DNA of 64,000 bases, taken from positions 120,883,043 through 120,947,042 of the forward strand of contig CM043960.1 of assembly GCA_014529385.2 (NCBI GenBank), given 5' to 3'. The notes below the pieces were generated by a model. It did no database searches, was not told the DNA's origin, and saw only the letters and a list, made by a program, of their open reading frames with translations. Below, piece after piece: positions 52,437-63,900 of this stretch; the first letter of the stretch is position 1, and every line of letters begins with the position of its first letter. The DNA comes from Adiantum capillus-veneris. Taxonomy: Eukaryota; Streptophyta; Polypodiopsida; Polypodiales; Pteridaceae. Position numbers and translations under genes: made by a program.

Positions 52437-54541
52437 TGTAAGGTTTCTAGTTTCTGAAACCTTAAAGATTGTATAAAGCTTAATCAAACTGATATGATTA
52501 TTGAAAAAGCAATGTAGAATTGTCCGACCATGGCAAATATTGGTATTTTTGGAATCTTAAGCACAGCAAGCCCCGAGGCATAAATTTTCAAATTTAAATT
52601 CGGACAAAAATTGACTCCGCTAGTCCTTCCGGAAGATTCAATGTAAATTAAATTATTAAGAAAAATTGAAGGGTTGCAGTAATCATTTAAGCATAGACTT
52701 TAATAAAGGCCTCCCAGATATTTACCAATTAAGCAAAAATAGGTCAAATTATAGCAAAATTGACATTTTAAAAGCTTGCAGGTAATGGGAGGGTCATCAC
52801 TGACCTTCTAGGGACTCATTTAGTAGCAGGGGGCGTTTTTTGACTTGCTAGGAACTGCTTGAACTGCAAGCAACTGCCTTTTACAGCCTGTGAGAGCTTG
52901 TGAGTGCCAGAAAACTATAAATAGGACCCCTTGCTTCACAAATTGGACAGACTCGGAGCCTTGACACACTCTCTCTCATCTAGAGAGAACGCTATGCAGA
53001 AATCACTAGAGATTAAGCTCTAGTTGATTAACCTAAACGGTAATTAGCCTAATCCTTCTTAATTAGCAAGGCTAGATTAATCATTTTTGTTAATAAATTA
53101 AAGATTAGACCTATGTATACTCATAAATCTTCTCTTAATTAATTATTCTCTATTGATTGTTGTCATTAAGTTTGGTAATGTTAAGCTAATTAATTATCCT
53201 ATCATATTAGAACTGAAATTAGCTAAATTAATCATGAATTAATGAGAAATATATTAATTAAACTTAGATTAAATTGAGGTAATTATCAGAGATATATTAG
53301 ATAGTTATTAAACTAGAAACATTATCCTATAATTTTTTCAATAATTTACCTAATTAATTAGACAGAATTACACTAATTTTTAGAGAAAATTAAAGGGAAA
53401 AATAATCAAATTGATTTCAAATGCTTTGAGTTATTTATCAGTAGTTAATTAGGTGTTAAGAAACTTGTGATAATTAGGAGAAGCTCAGATAATTAATCTA
53501 GATAATTACTTTAGCAGAAATACTTTGTTTTTAGGACTAATTAAATAGGAGAAATTAGTAAACTAATTTAAAATGCGGTGAGTTAACTATCAGTAGTTAA
53601 TTAGGTGCTAAGAAACTCCTGATAATTAGGAGAAGCTCAGATAATTAATCTCATAATTACTTTAGCAGAAATACTCTGTTTTTAGGACTAATTAAATAGG
53701 AAAAATTAGTAAGCTGATTTAAAATGCTACGAGTTATTTATCAGTGGTTAATTAGGTGTTAAGAAACCCCTGATAATTAAGAGAAGCTCAAATAATTAAT
53801 CTAGCTAATTACTTTAGCAAAAATACTCTATTTTTAGGACTAATTAAATAGGAAAAATTAGTAAAATAATTTCAAATGATGTGAGTTATTTATCAGTGGT
53901 TAATTATGTGTTAAGAAACCCATGATAATTAGAAGAAACTTAGATAATTAATCTAGCTAATTACTTTAGTAGTAATACTCTATTTTAAAGACTAATTAAA
54001 TAGGGAAAATTAGTAAACTGATTTCAAATGCTGTGAGTGGTTAATTAGGTGCTAAAGAACCTGTGATAATCATGAGAAACTCAGATAATTAATTTAGCTA
54101 ATTACTTTAGCAGAAATACTCTGTTTTTAGAACTAATTAAATAGGGGAAATAAGTAAACTGATTTGAAATGCTTTGAGTTATTTATTAGTGGTTAATTAG
54201 GTGTTAAGAAACCCATGATAATTAGGGGAATCTCAGATAATTAATCTAGTTAATTACTTTAGAAGAAATACTCTATTTTTGGACAATTTAATTAGGAGAA
54301 ATTAGCAAATAGATTTAAATTGAATTAATTTATTTATCAGAGGTTAATTAGATATTAGGGAACTTATGATAATTAGGGAAAGCTCAAATGATTAATCTAG
54401 CTAATTACTTTAGCAAAAATACTCTGCTTTTTTGGACAATTTAAATAGGAAAAATTAGCAAATAGATTCAAATTGACTTGAGTTAATTAAAAGAGGTTAA
54501 TTAGATGTTAGCAAACCCGTGATAATTAGAGAAAGCCAAAA
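52437..54541 (+). repeat. 3' LTR, truncated
   Basis: Matches the first 2.1 kb of the 5' LTR, including its TATA box (about 52915) and tandem repeats, but stops within the repeat array at about 54541. No target duplication can be found on this side. Confidence 0.88.
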
Positions 54542-56080
54542 ATAAATAAATAAAATCAAAAAAATAAAATATATTATGGCCTTTGTGTGTAAATATTTCA
54601 TTATATATATATGGCCTAAATATAGGGAAATTTATAATTATTTTGATATTTTATTTAAATATTTATACCTAGGTGTGTGTTTTATTAAACTTATGTATGC
54701 CTTCTTTCATCCTCTTGCACCATAAGTGTATTTTTTGCCAATGTGTACATACTCTAACCTCATATTTTTCTTTTATACAAATCACCCCCACATTTTCACC
54801 CTCACTCTCGTGAAAACAAAAGTTGATTTATACTCTCTTAGTCACGTATATTATATTATTTACTTGCATACCTTTTTCTCTTTGACCCAAATAATACAAA
54901 GAGGGACCATATCATTCCAATATCTTTCCATATCCATAATTTCTCCATATTTTTTATTATTATTTTTACTCATTATTCTAACACCATGTGCTCATTGAGC
55001 TAAAATCCATGAATAGTCCATACACTAGTCCCACCATGTATATATTGCTTTATTCACCAATAATCCTCCTCCATGCATGGTAAAGGGCAACTTGGATGCT
55101 TTGTATTATGATATGACAAAGGAGAGGCTCACTCTTGGATGCATTGTACAAATTCAACAAAGGATGGGGCCATTTTGCAGGCATAAAAAACAGGCTTTTT
55201 GGTGAGATTTTTGGGACCCATCTCCACTCCGAATTTTGAGCGGTGGTCAAAAGAGAAAATGTGAAACGAAATCTGAATAATCACCTCAAAAATGTTGGTG
55301 ATTTTTGGAGCAACCACCCGTGAGCTATGATTTTTTGAGTGGACCCCAGTCTGCCCAATTTTCTCAGAAAGTAACCCATAGTCTTCTCTCACCTCCTTCC
55401 CCACTTCCACACACATACACTCATTCCTCTCCATCCCTCACTCAAACCTGCAACTTTCATGGCTTACTTCATCTTCTTCACCATTTCCATCTCTCCTTAC
55501 TTCATAGCTCAAAAGATTATCATCTCTACACACATATAGCTCAATTTCTCTCTCTAGAATCAAATTCATATTACCATAACCTCTTCATCCTTTCATAAAA
55601 AGAGAAAAAATCAACAAATAACCAATCTCAAGCCCTGCAAAAGGAGGAGTTTGATCATAGAGAATTCAACTTCCCCATGGTCACAAGAATTGCACCAACA
55701 AAGTTTTACAACCGCTTCATTCACTGGAGGAGAAGGTGGAAAATTTCATTTACATCTTGTGGTTTCCACCAAATTGTGTATATTCTCATTCTTTTCTTAC
55801 TTTTTATCATTGTATAAATCATATAATGCACATTGAGTGCATATGCCATGTAATTTTACCCCATCCTACTAACTTCAAACTACTAACACTAACTGCTAAC
55901 CCTTTTTTTGTAAATTGCACCCACTTCACTCTACCGTGGAGTAGGCAACCTCACACAAAAAATCACTCACCTCTCTAGAATCTTCTCTATTTCACATCAA
56001 TAACTCTCTCCTCTTGAGTCCACATCCATGTGACTCAATAGACAAGAGAGCCCCACTCTCATAAGAACATATAAAAATTT
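54542..56080. other. AT-rich DNA upstream of the Tat element
   Basis: 1.5 kb with short frames only and many 'ctctc' and 'cacac' words. It probably includes the start of the Tat element's 5' LTR, but with no second LTR in the window the boundary cannot be set. Confidence 0.45.
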
Positions 56081-56980
56081 TTCATAAACATGATTTTCTA
56101 TGAAAATGTTGATTAGGTATAATCCTAATTAGGGCTCTCCTCACCTATAAATAGATCCCTTCTCCCTTTGTAAATAGGAGAATCCCTACACTATTGCTCA
56201 CTACTTTGAGCGTGCCATTCACCATCTTAGTTTTAGGGAGTGAGAGTGAGCTCTCTATGCACCATTACATGTGGTGTATAGGAAAGCTTCTTTGAGCTAG
56301 TTGTAACATTGCAAGGGAGTGAGTGATTCATAACTTCCAATAAAAGTTGTACCTACTCTTGCGCATCAATTTAATCAATAATTTGGGTGCAAATCGCGGG
56401 TCAAAACTCTCTTGAGTCTCTCCAATTCACGCTTGGCAACCTCATCTCGTTTGGTTTAAGGTGACGCGTTTTCATTTTGAGAGTCTTTTGTAGTGTCTTC
56501 TTGTATGTGACTCAAGAGCTCTTGTGTTTGTTTTTGTTGCTTGGGAACACATTATAAGAGGGTTGTATGGTGAGAGGTCCCCCATACCCTAAGATAATGT
56601 GTAGATTGCAACATCATCAAACTTAATCGTGTCTCTTGACTCTCCTCCAAGTTGTTCATACACCCACGTCAATCATTAAAATTGAAGCTAAATTCTTGCA
56701 CAAAGATCTTTTTTTTTTCTTTGTGTGTGTGTGTGTTTGTTCTGTGTATTTGTAGCATTTAAATTAGTGATAGTATACCCTTCCTTCTCGCTTGTATGGC
56801 TAAGGGATTCTCCTCTTTTGCGTCCTAGTTCGCTCTCTAACTAGGTGGTGCCCCTATCTTGTTTGGGTTGGGTTGGTTGGTGTGTTGTGCTTGTGGTTGC
56901 CCCAGCCCTAATTGAGCAGCACGGGAGCCTTGAGGGGTGTTTAGAGGTCGCCTCTCTTGTTGCCCGCCCCGGACCGCCTC
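56081..56980 (+). repeat. Probable end of the Tat element 5' LTR
   Basis: Has an LTR-like promoter and R region: TATAAATAGATCCC at 56149, 'caataaaagttg' as a polyadenylation word at about 56338, and an end in CTCA directly before the primer site at 56986. The left boundary is unknown. Confidence 0.5.
56149..56157 (+). promoter_or_regulatory. TATA box of Tat element LTR
   Basis: TATAAATAG in a run typical of plant LTR promoters, about 830 bp before the primer site. Confidence 0.55.
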
Positions 56981-56985
56981 AATTT

Positions 56986-57003
56986 TGGTGCCCCCACGGA
57001 GGA
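56986..57003 (+). promoter_or_regulatory. Candidate primer binding site of Tat element
   Basis: TGGTGCCCCCACGGAGGA follows the presumed LTR end CTCAATTT. It resembles the TGGCGCCCAC… sites of plant Tat elements but is not an exact match to a tRNA I can name. Confidence 0.45.
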
Positions 57004-57057
57004 TGGCTTGTGTATGTTTTGTGTAGGCTCAACCTTTAGCATAATCAAGTAGCTTAC

Positions 57058-57270
57058 ATGAATCACGAGAATTTGTATGATCCTTTTATTCCCATTGCAA
57101 GGCAAAAGGTGCACATAATTGTTAGTACTAAGTTACAATTTCAACGAGTAATTCGTAGAATGTTGGGCCTTCGTAGGTTGGCTGAGATAAACGCTTCAGT
57201 AAATCCTTTTATTTTGCCTCTTATTAGGTACGACCTTAATTTGGACGTTTATATTTTTGTTTTGTTTTAA
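57058..57270 (+). CDS. Small leader ORF 1 of Tat element
   Basis: 70 codons from ATG. Its C-terminal part (RMLGLRRLAEINASVNPFIL, then PLIRYDLNLDVYIFVLF) is clearly similar to the next ORF (FGAQRVGEILASPNPIIL, then PLIDYHRSFDVNIFILL). The pair looks like a tandem duplication that kept an open frame. Function unknown. Some Tat elements (Ogre) are known to have an extra ORF before gag, but I cannot show homology. Confidence 0.5.
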   Translation: MNHENLYDPFIPIARQKVHIIVSTKLQFQRVIRRMLGLRRLAEINASVNPFILPLIRYDLNLDVYIFVLF

Positions 57271-57291
57271 GAATTAGGTCATGCATAGACC

Positions 57292-57510
57292 ATGGATAAT
57301 GGCCCAAGAATAGAGGTTTTTTCCTTCCATTTCACTCCACACATTAGAGTAAACATTGCAATTAGTAGAAAAATCCATTTTCAACAACGTATGGTGTTCA
57401 TGTTTGGTGCCCAAAGAGTAGGAGAAATTCTCGCGTCACCAAACCCTATCATCCTACCTCTAATTGATTATCATAGGTCATTTGATGTGAATATTTTTAT
57501 TTTGTTGTAG
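57292..57510 (+). CDS. Small leader ORF 2 of Tat element
   Basis: 72 codons from ATG, 21 bp after ORF 1 and 66 bp before gag. It is a paralogue of ORF 1, with matching FILPLI-type and D-V-x-I-F ends. The nucleotide sequences have diverged while both frames stayed open, which suggests selection on the protein. No known domain. Confidence 0.5.
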   Translation: MDNGPRIEVFSFHFTPHIRVNIAISRKIHFQQRMVFMFGAQRVGEILASPNPIILPLIDYHRSFDVNIFILL

Positions 57511-57576
57511 AATAGATTGCAATTTAGAAAATATTATTGAAAAAACAAAAGCGTGCGTCACTTTGCAATCAATTCA

Positions 57577-59793
57577 ATGGAGAGCCAACGCCAAATGTTT
57601 GGATATCCTCTTTTCTTTGGAGAGCCTGGAGAGGATGCAGAATTATTTTTGGCAAATTTCAAGATGTCTTGCCGTATCAAGAGGATAGTAACTGATCAAG
57701 AGCGTGTAGAAATGTTTGAGGTGGTGCTTAGGAAAGATGCTAGCACTTGGTTTGACTCTTTGCCTGAGGAAGTTAAGGGGAATTACACTGAAGTTTTGAA
57801 TCGTTTCAAGAAATACTTCTTTGATCCCCAAAACACTCAAAAACTATGGCAAGACATTGTTTCTCATAAGCAAAAAGACTTAGATGACTACTACTTGTAC
57901 AAGCAAGAGTTTCTACGTCTTTGGGCTGTATGGGTGAAAAATGTTGCTAACCCTGGTGATGGTGCAGAGTTCCTAAAGAAGGAGAGGTTCATAGCCGGAT
58001 TCTTTCCTGACCTTAAGGTAAAAGTTGAGGCGGATGCACCTGCTAACTTTGATGCAGCTGAAACTAGGGCTGCTGAGAAATATAGGAAACTCAAGTGCTT
58101 AAGGGGGGAGGTTCCAATAGAAGGTCTTAGACCCAAAGGTAAGTCACAAGCATCAACATCTAGGGAGCTTCCTGAGGTAACGGCGGAAGTGATTGAGAAG
58201 TTAAATGAATCTTTAAGCAGCCTGTCAATTCACCTTGCACAAGCTGTAGGTCCAAAGGGACAAGCAAAGAAGTCTGAAGAGCGAGATTCACGACCTAGGA
58301 GAGTCTTGCAATGTTGGAATTGCAGTGAGTCTGGACATAGGATGTATAATTGTCCTTGGCCCCGTGGGGAGCCAGGGAGACCTAACTTGAATTACCTAGT
58401 GATGAATGCAGGTGAAGGAACTAGTCAGCAACCACGACTTCTACAAAGGCCAAATGGATCAAGACCACCTCCACAAGGAGTGGAAGGATTTCCACCTTTG
58501 CTAGACCCAAATGTGCATGTGGTAGAGGTGACAAATTCAAGAGAGGTTGACATGGAAGCAAATGGCATTAAGCGTGGCCGAGGGAAAGGTAAGAAGAAAG
58601 AAGGAGTTACATCACAAAGTGACCATGGACGAGAAAAGAAGGCAAAGGAGACCAAGGAAGCTAAGAGGACTCGACGTCGTATCAACCTCCAAGACTTCCC
58701 TCTTGGACATGGAATGACTCCATACAATTTGTTGGAATACATGAGAGGTAAGGGTCCTGATATCTCATGGCCTCGGTTTCTTGCATTATGTCCACAAGTT
58801 AGGAGGGATTTAACAAAGGTAGTTAGCACGAGGAGAAAGGTAAAAGAGAGTGTGCCTATTGTAAAAATTGCACAAGCTGAAATGAATGAGGATATTACAC
58901 CTATGCTAGATTGTTACATCAAAGGAAGATTGGTTAGGAAAGGTCTAGTGGATGGGGGTGCACAAATTTGCATCATGACAGAGGGACTCATGCAAAGACT
59001 AGGCATGCACATCCATGAGACGCCTAAAATTAAAGTCAAAATGGCAAACAATAGCAAGGCTAGGTGCGTAGGAATTTGTAAAAATGTTTTTGTGGAGGCC
59101 TTTGGCATTAAGAAGGCAGTGGATTTCTATGTCATGTCTACCAAAGAAAATGGTTACCCATTTATCCTAGGGAGACCATGGCTAATGAAAATGCGAGCTT
59201 TGCAGGATTGGGAGAGTGGAAAGCTAATTTGCAAGAATGACAATCATAAGAAGGTTGTCTTTGACATGAAGGAGCAACGCCAAGAGGAGCTCGAAGAAGA
59301 ATCATCTCAAAGTGAGACGGAGGAAGGTTGGACCGATAACACTTCAGAAGAAGAAAGTAGCGGCAACATTACTGAAGAGGAGTCTTCCATTGAAGTCATG
59401 GGGGTAAGGTTTAAGCCAACCAACCAAGAGACCTCTTGTCAAGGTTTGGAGGAGGTAGGTTCCCAAGAGAACCAAAAAGTGGAAGATGAAAGAATGCTAG
59501 AAGGTATGTTATGTACAACACTTACAAAGGATGAAAGAGAGGAGCTCAAAGGTGTGTTAAGGAAATTTCTTAGGATTTTTGCTAAAGACTACACCGATGT
59601 GCGTGGAGTAGATGCTGTTCAACAAAAAATTGAGTTGAATCCAGAGGCCACACCTAAGGCTCAGAAGCTACGAAGGCTAGGAGTCATCAAGGAGCAGGCT
59701 TTACTCAAGGAGGTAAGAAAGCTTCTAGCAGCAGGTTTCATTTATCCAGTGGAGAATTCAGAGTGGGGTCTCTCCCGTTGTTGTCACTCCTAA
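57577..59793 (+). CDS. gag-protease and RT start of Tat element
   Basis: 738 codons from ATG at 57577. Gag capsid: YPLFFGEPGEDAELFLANFK, then STWFDSLPEEVKGNYTEVLN and FIAGFFPDLKVKV. Zinc knuckle CWNCSESGHRMYNCP near residue 250. A basic linker (KRGRGKGKKKEG) follows. Protease: KGLVDGGAQICIMTEGL, then YPFILGRPWLM. D-G-G is a normal variant in this lineage. After an acidic stretch the RT lead-in starts (FAKDYTDVRGVD). A frameshift near 59760 throws the frame out at VENSEWG, and the RT continues in another frame from about 59770. The in-frame GTG at 57553 is rejected as a start in favour of the ATG. Confidence 0.88.
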   Translation: MESQRQMFGYPLFFGEPGEDAELFLANFKMSCRIKRIVTDQERVEMFEVVLRKDASTWFDSLPEEVKGNYTEVLNRFKKYFFDPQNTQKLWQDIVSHKQKDLDDYYLYKQEFLRLWAVWVKNVANPGDGAEFLKKERFIAGFFPDLKVKVEADAPANFDAAETRAAEKYRKLKCLRGEVPIEGLRPKGKSQASTSRELPEVTAEVIEKLNESLSSLSIHLAQAVGPKGQAKKSEERDSRPRRVLQCWNCSESGHRMYNCPWPRGEPGRPNLNYLVMNAGEGTSQQPRLLQRPNGSRPPPQGVEGFPPLLDPNVHVVEVTNSREVDMEANGIKRGRGKGKKKEGVTSQSDHGREKKAKETKEAKRTRRRINLQDFPLGHGMTPYNLLEYMRGKGPDISWPRFLALCPQVRRDLTKVVSTRRKVKESVPIVKIAQAEMNEDITPMLDCYIKGRLVRKGLVDGGAQICIMTEGLMQRLGMHIHETPKIKVKMANNSKARCVGICKNVFVEAFGIKKAVDFYVMSTKENGYPFILGRPWLMKMRALQDWESGKLICKNDNHKKVVFDMKEQRQEELEEESSQSETEEGWTDNTSEEESSGNITEEESSIEVMGVRFKPTNQETSCQGLEEVGSQENQKVEDERMLEGMLCTTLTKDEREELKGVLRKFLRIFAKDYTDVRGVDAVQQKIELNPEATPKAQKLRRLGVIKEQALLKEVRKLLAAGFIYPVENSEWGLSRCCHS

Positions 59794-61579
59794 GAAAAAT
59801 GGCAAGTGGAGGGTGTGTGTGGATTACCGTCCACTCAATGAGGCAACAAAAAGAGATCACTTTCCCCTCCCATTTCAGGATGAGATACTGAATGAGGTAG
59901 CTGGTCATGAGAAGTACACTGTGTGTGATGGCTACCCAGGTTACTTTCAAATAGGGATTGCATTGGAGGACCAATTGAAAACAACCTTCATCACTCCTTG
60001 GGGTTGTTATGCTTTTAGAGTCATGCCATTTGGTCTGAAAAATGCTCCTGCAACTTTCCAACGCTTCATGAACATGGTGTTTCAAGCATTCTTTGGAAAG
60101 TCCATTAGGGTTTTTATTGATGATTTTTGCATTTATAGCTCAAAATCATTGCATCTACAAAGGGTAGAAGAAGGTTTAAAGAAGCTCTACGACATGGGAG
60201 GTCAACTCAACCCCAACAAGTGTCACATAGGTGAGGATGAAGTGATCTTGCTTGGTCACAAGGTTTCCTATAAAGGCATTGAAGTGGATCCTTCAAAGGC
60301 AAAGGCTCTTATTGAGCTTCCATCACCCAAGAATCTCAAAGAGGTCATCTCATTCATTCAAAAGGTGAAGTATATGTCACGCTTCATTCACTTACCTTCG
60401 GAGTTGCTTCACCCTTTGCAAAAGTTGACACAATAAGTAGAATTTGCATGGTCTGTTGAGCTTGAAGAGTACTTTTGTAACATTAAAGTCATTTTGTCAA
60501 AGCTACCAACACTCATGCCTCCTTGTTGGGAGTACACATTTTTTGTTAGCTCTAGTGTTGGGAAAGAAACAATTGGTGCAGTTTTGCTACAACAAGATCC
60601 CCATAGTACCCGGATGCGACCCATCTACTTTGCTAGTAGGGTCATGAATGCCTTGGAGAGAGGCTACACAGAAGCAGAACTCATGATGCTTTCTCTCATG
60701 TTTGCGGTGAGAAAGTTTAGATCCTACCTGCTACCAAAACCTTTTGTAATTCTCACTGCAGAAAATTTGTTCCCTTGGGTGTCATCTCAAATGAATCTTA
60801 GTACTAGGATCTCAAAGTGGATTATGGAGTTGCAAGAGTTTCAATACTCTTTCAAGGTAGAAGATAGTGTGCGTGCACAATTGGCAGGGATTCTCACTTA
60901 TAGGGTACATAAGAAGGAAATTAAGGTGCATGAAGTAAAGACCCTACCATTGCCACCACCTAAAAGTATTCGTAATGCTTTTACCTTGTTCTTTGATGGA
61001 GCTTTTCGACGAGCCACGGGAAAATCAGGGGGAGGGCTAGTGTTGATCAACCCAAGTGGAGAGGTGGTCATGAAAGAGAAGGTCAATCTACCAGGTTCAA
61101 CTAGCAACAATGAAGCAGAATATGACACACTACTTCATGGTTTAAAAATTTGCATTGGCCAAGGTATACGACGTCTCATGGTAAAGGGAGATGTACTTCT
61201 CATTGTGAAGCAGACTTTAGGCATTTGGGCATGCAAGAATGAAAACCTAAGGACAAAAGTTCATACCATTCGTAGGTTGTTTAATCAATTTGAAGAAGTG
61301 CAACTATATCATATCCCTAGGAAACAAAATGAAGATGCAGATTTACTTGCAAAAAAAGCAGTTGCATGTGTTGAGAGTGAAGTGCAGGTCATCATGGCAG
61401 CAACAGTGATAAAGCAACCAAGGTACCAGGGGATGGAGTCATTGGCTCCCATTGTGAGCTACATTTTAAAGGGCGAGTTTCCAGGGGGCTTCACAAAGGC
61501 TCAAAAGTGGAGGCTCATTAAGAAGGCGAGTTCATATTTGTTTTTGGAAGGTGCCCTTTACCAAAGGGGAAAAGATTAA
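59770..61579 (+). pseudogene. RT, RNase H and second RNase H of Tat element
   Basis: RT: VVVTPKKNGKWRVCVDYRPL, KTTFITPWGCYAFRVMPFGL, APATFQRFMNMVF and the catalytic FIDDFCIYS. A TAA at 60434-60436 breaks the frame, which resumes as VEFAWSVELEEYF. RNase H: IGAVLLQQD, IYFASRVMNALERGYTEAEL, MLSLMFAVRKFRSYLL. The second RNase H (about 60980-61360) has all four acidic positions: FFDGAF, NNEAEYDTLLHGL, MVKGDVLLIVK and NEDADLLAKKA. This enzyme copies and degrades the RNA template in the particle. Apart from the frameshift and one stop it is well preserved. Confidence 0.88.
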
Positions 61580-62125
61580 GTTTGTAGGAGAATACCAACA
61601 ACCAAGGAGATTCCAACCATTCTTGAAGGTTTGCATGAGGAAGCGTGTGGTGGTCATTTTGCACAGGAACTCACTGCAAAAGATATTTTGCTTGCCCGAT
61701 ATGTTTAGCCAAGCTTGCACATTGATGTTCAACATTGGTGTAAAAGCTGTCACAATTGTCAGATTAATGGAAACAAGCGTCTGTTACATGGTACATGTCA
61801 GTTAGTCCTTGCAAATGGTCCATTTGAAAAATGGGGCATTGATGCTATGGGTCCATTGCCTAGGACTAAAAATGGGAAATTGTATATCTTGGTGGCCATA
61901 GACTACATGACGAGATGGGTAGAAGCTCAAAGTGTGGCAAGAGTAAATGAGAGGACAGTTAGAAAGTTTGTGTACACTCACATTTGTTGCAGATTTGGCA
62001 CACCTTTGGAGATTGTTTTTGATAATGGTCCAGGGTTTAGGAAGGGCTTGCTCACGGAAGTTTGCGATGAGCTTCACATTCTACATCAGCATAGCACACC
62101 CTGCTACCCTCAGTCAAATGGTTTG
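61565..62125 (+). pseudogene. Integrase of Tat element, truncated by element 3
   Basis: HHCC zinc finger: LHEEACGGHFAQELTAKDIL, then WCKSCHNCQ, with a stop near 61707. Core: FEKWGIDAMGPLPRTKNGKL, FDNGPGFRKGLLTEVCDELH and STPCYPQSNGLH, ending two codons before the catalytic Glu. Element 3 begins at 62126, exactly there. Confidence 0.87.
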
Positions 62126-62168
62126 CATTAGGAAATTTCAGAGGTCATTTGGAGGGCCATATGAAGAG
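62126..62168. repeat. Left terminal repeat of element 3
   Basis: CATTAGGAAATTTCAGAGGT, then CATTTGGAGGGCCATATGAA, comparable with element 2's CATTAGGAAAAATGTGGACT and CCTTGGGCCATATAGGATTA. It coincides with the break in the integrase frame. Confidence 0.7.
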
Positions 62169-62479
62169 AGAGAAAAATAGAGCGTTTCCAATGAGCACGA
62201 AGGCTACGTTACGTAGGAAAGTACGTGGAAAGACTCAAAAAATAGAAAAATAGGATAAAACTTTCACGAATCTAGGATTGTAGCATCGTAATTTCCTTCC
62301 TTTTACCGAGCTTTTAGGTGCTTGCATGTGGTCCCACTTCTGATATTCTCTTATGGTCATTAACGTACTGGAGGGTGACCATTAAGCCCGCACAAGATAT
62401 TGGAATTCTAAAACACTTTTCCTCCATTAGAATGCTTTCAAAGTGAATCTCCCTCCACTAAAGCTTTTCTCTGAGAGCT

Positions 62480-63900
62480 ATGGCTTCCACGTCTTCTCGC
62501 CCAAGAAGCTCCAGGTGTTTACTGTCTCTCACACCAACAACCAACAGCTGCACTTTGCCTAGAAGGCCAAGTAGTAGCATATCCTCAATTACAATATCAA
62601 CTTCAATAAGTGCAGAGAACCAATGGGTTGGACAAAGGATAAACAAAGGTTCATGGGTCCTCATGCAACCAAGAATACCCAAGAGATCAAGTGGTATCAA
62701 CGTTTACCGCTTAGCATGGAAGGCCAGAGTGTTGGATTTCAAAGTTGAAATCGGCAAACGATCTGTAAAGGAAGTTCTTGTTCAGCATGTGTTTACCCAT
62801 CCAGAGGTGATAGCAAACGGTGGAAATGTATCAGATATACATCAACCACGTTGCAATTGTAAGTACTCTTGACATGTGAACTTACTGATACTCTCATTAT
62901 AACTTTTCTTATATATTTTGCAATGTTTCTCCCGCTTGTTATGAGCAATGTCTCCATTCTTCACAGCTCAATTACATTAGATTTGTCATTTTTACTTATT
63001 GATACTCTTAGTTTAACTCTTCTTATATATATTGCAGATGTTTATCCCTCTTCTTATGAGCAATGGGAGCCTGTGGAGTGCATAATCGGCCTCTTCCATG
63101 TTGTTCATGCCCACATTGGTTCTCTACAGTATTCAGGGAGGAGCAGCAAAAGACTGGCTGATGAGGGAATATTTTTTTATGACCACTTCTACCAACTCAG
63201 CTCAGGGAATAAGAATGGCATGTTGGTGACAGTGCCTCTACCAACCGATTGGAACACTGTGGACTGGCCAGTTCCCGAGGAAACAATGGTGGAGGCAATG
63301 GGAAGTAAGCTCTACAAGGATATACAGAGGTCTCTACGTAGCTCTATTCCCACCAAACTGGTTAGAATTGCAAACTTTTGTCCTGTTGCACTCTTCATAG
63401 AGTTGTTTCATAGCTACAACATCCGTGTTACGAAAACTATGTTCATCTGTAAGTCATTTCAGCAGTCATCCTGTAACAAACTTCTTGACAGAGGATGGTA
63501 TGTAAAGGAAGAGATTGGTTTACGGTGCGAGGTCGCGCTTGATACTCTAGTTGTCAAGTACATGATTGCAAGCCAATCACTGTTACTCTCGTTTTGGTAT
63601 ATGCGATCACAAATGCTCAATGGTAAGTACATTCCTATGGACCAGGTTTCTGCAGGTTTGGAAGATAATCCTGTTGTGGATGTGGAAGTGATTGATAAAG
63701 AGCATGGCCTACTGTTGGTGGTTACAATAAGGGAGCTATGCAGTCTTCAGCATTTGCGGCATGACATAATTGAAGAGTCAATGGACAAGGACCTATCAGA
63801 TTTTTCCTTTTTCCTAGCTGGCCGTAAGGTGATGCGGCGAAGGGAAAAAGATATTTTGTGCAAAGAGTTGGATGGTCGGGTTGAAGTAGTGTCAATGTAA
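62480..63900 (+). CDS. Gene A of element 3 (unknown protein, intact)
   Basis: Exons 62480-62858 (donor GTAAGT) and 63038-63900 (acceptor TTGCAG), giving 413 codons with no stops. The junction splits a Tyr codon as in element 2. The N-terminus is Ser/Thr-rich. Then come GSWVLMQPRIPKRSSG, LAWKARVLDFK, VYPSSYEQWEPVECIIGLFH, VVHAHIGSLQ, GIFFYDHFYQL, TMFICKSFQQSS and LLLVVTIRELCSLQHLRHDI, which align with gene A of element 2 at low but clear identity. No domain recognised. The divergence from element 2, with a complete frame kept, argues that gene A was under selection. The region after 63900 has no further exon that I can see. Confidence 0.78.
62881..63066 (+). repeat. Duplicated intron end and exon start in gene A
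   Basis: About 70 bp (62881-62950) is repeated at 62994-63066, spanning the intron tail and the first codons of exon 2. The first copy has lost its acceptor (TTTTGCAATG against ATTGCAGATG), so only the second can be spliced. Confidence 0.8.

Larger units (their letters stand above)
45961..54541 (+). mobile_element. Long-LTR chromovirus with pol deleted
   Basis: 5' LTR of 4160 bp, tRNA-Met primer site, gag remnant, chromodomain remnant and a truncated 3' LTR (52437-54541). The internal part is only 2.3 kb and lacks protease, RT and most of integrase, so it is a deletion derivative. Very long LTRs with a tRNA-Met primer and chromodomain are typical of the Tekay/Del lineage. Confidence 0.85.
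56981..62125 (+). mobile_element. Tat-lineage Ty3/gypsy retrotransposon, 3'-truncated
   Basis: Gag, protease, RT, RNase H, a second (archaeal-type) RNase H and integrase lie in order on +. The second RNase H between RNase H and integrase is the hallmark of the Tat clade. One frameshift and a few stops break the frame. The integrase ends at 62125, where element 3 has inserted. Confidence 0.88.
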
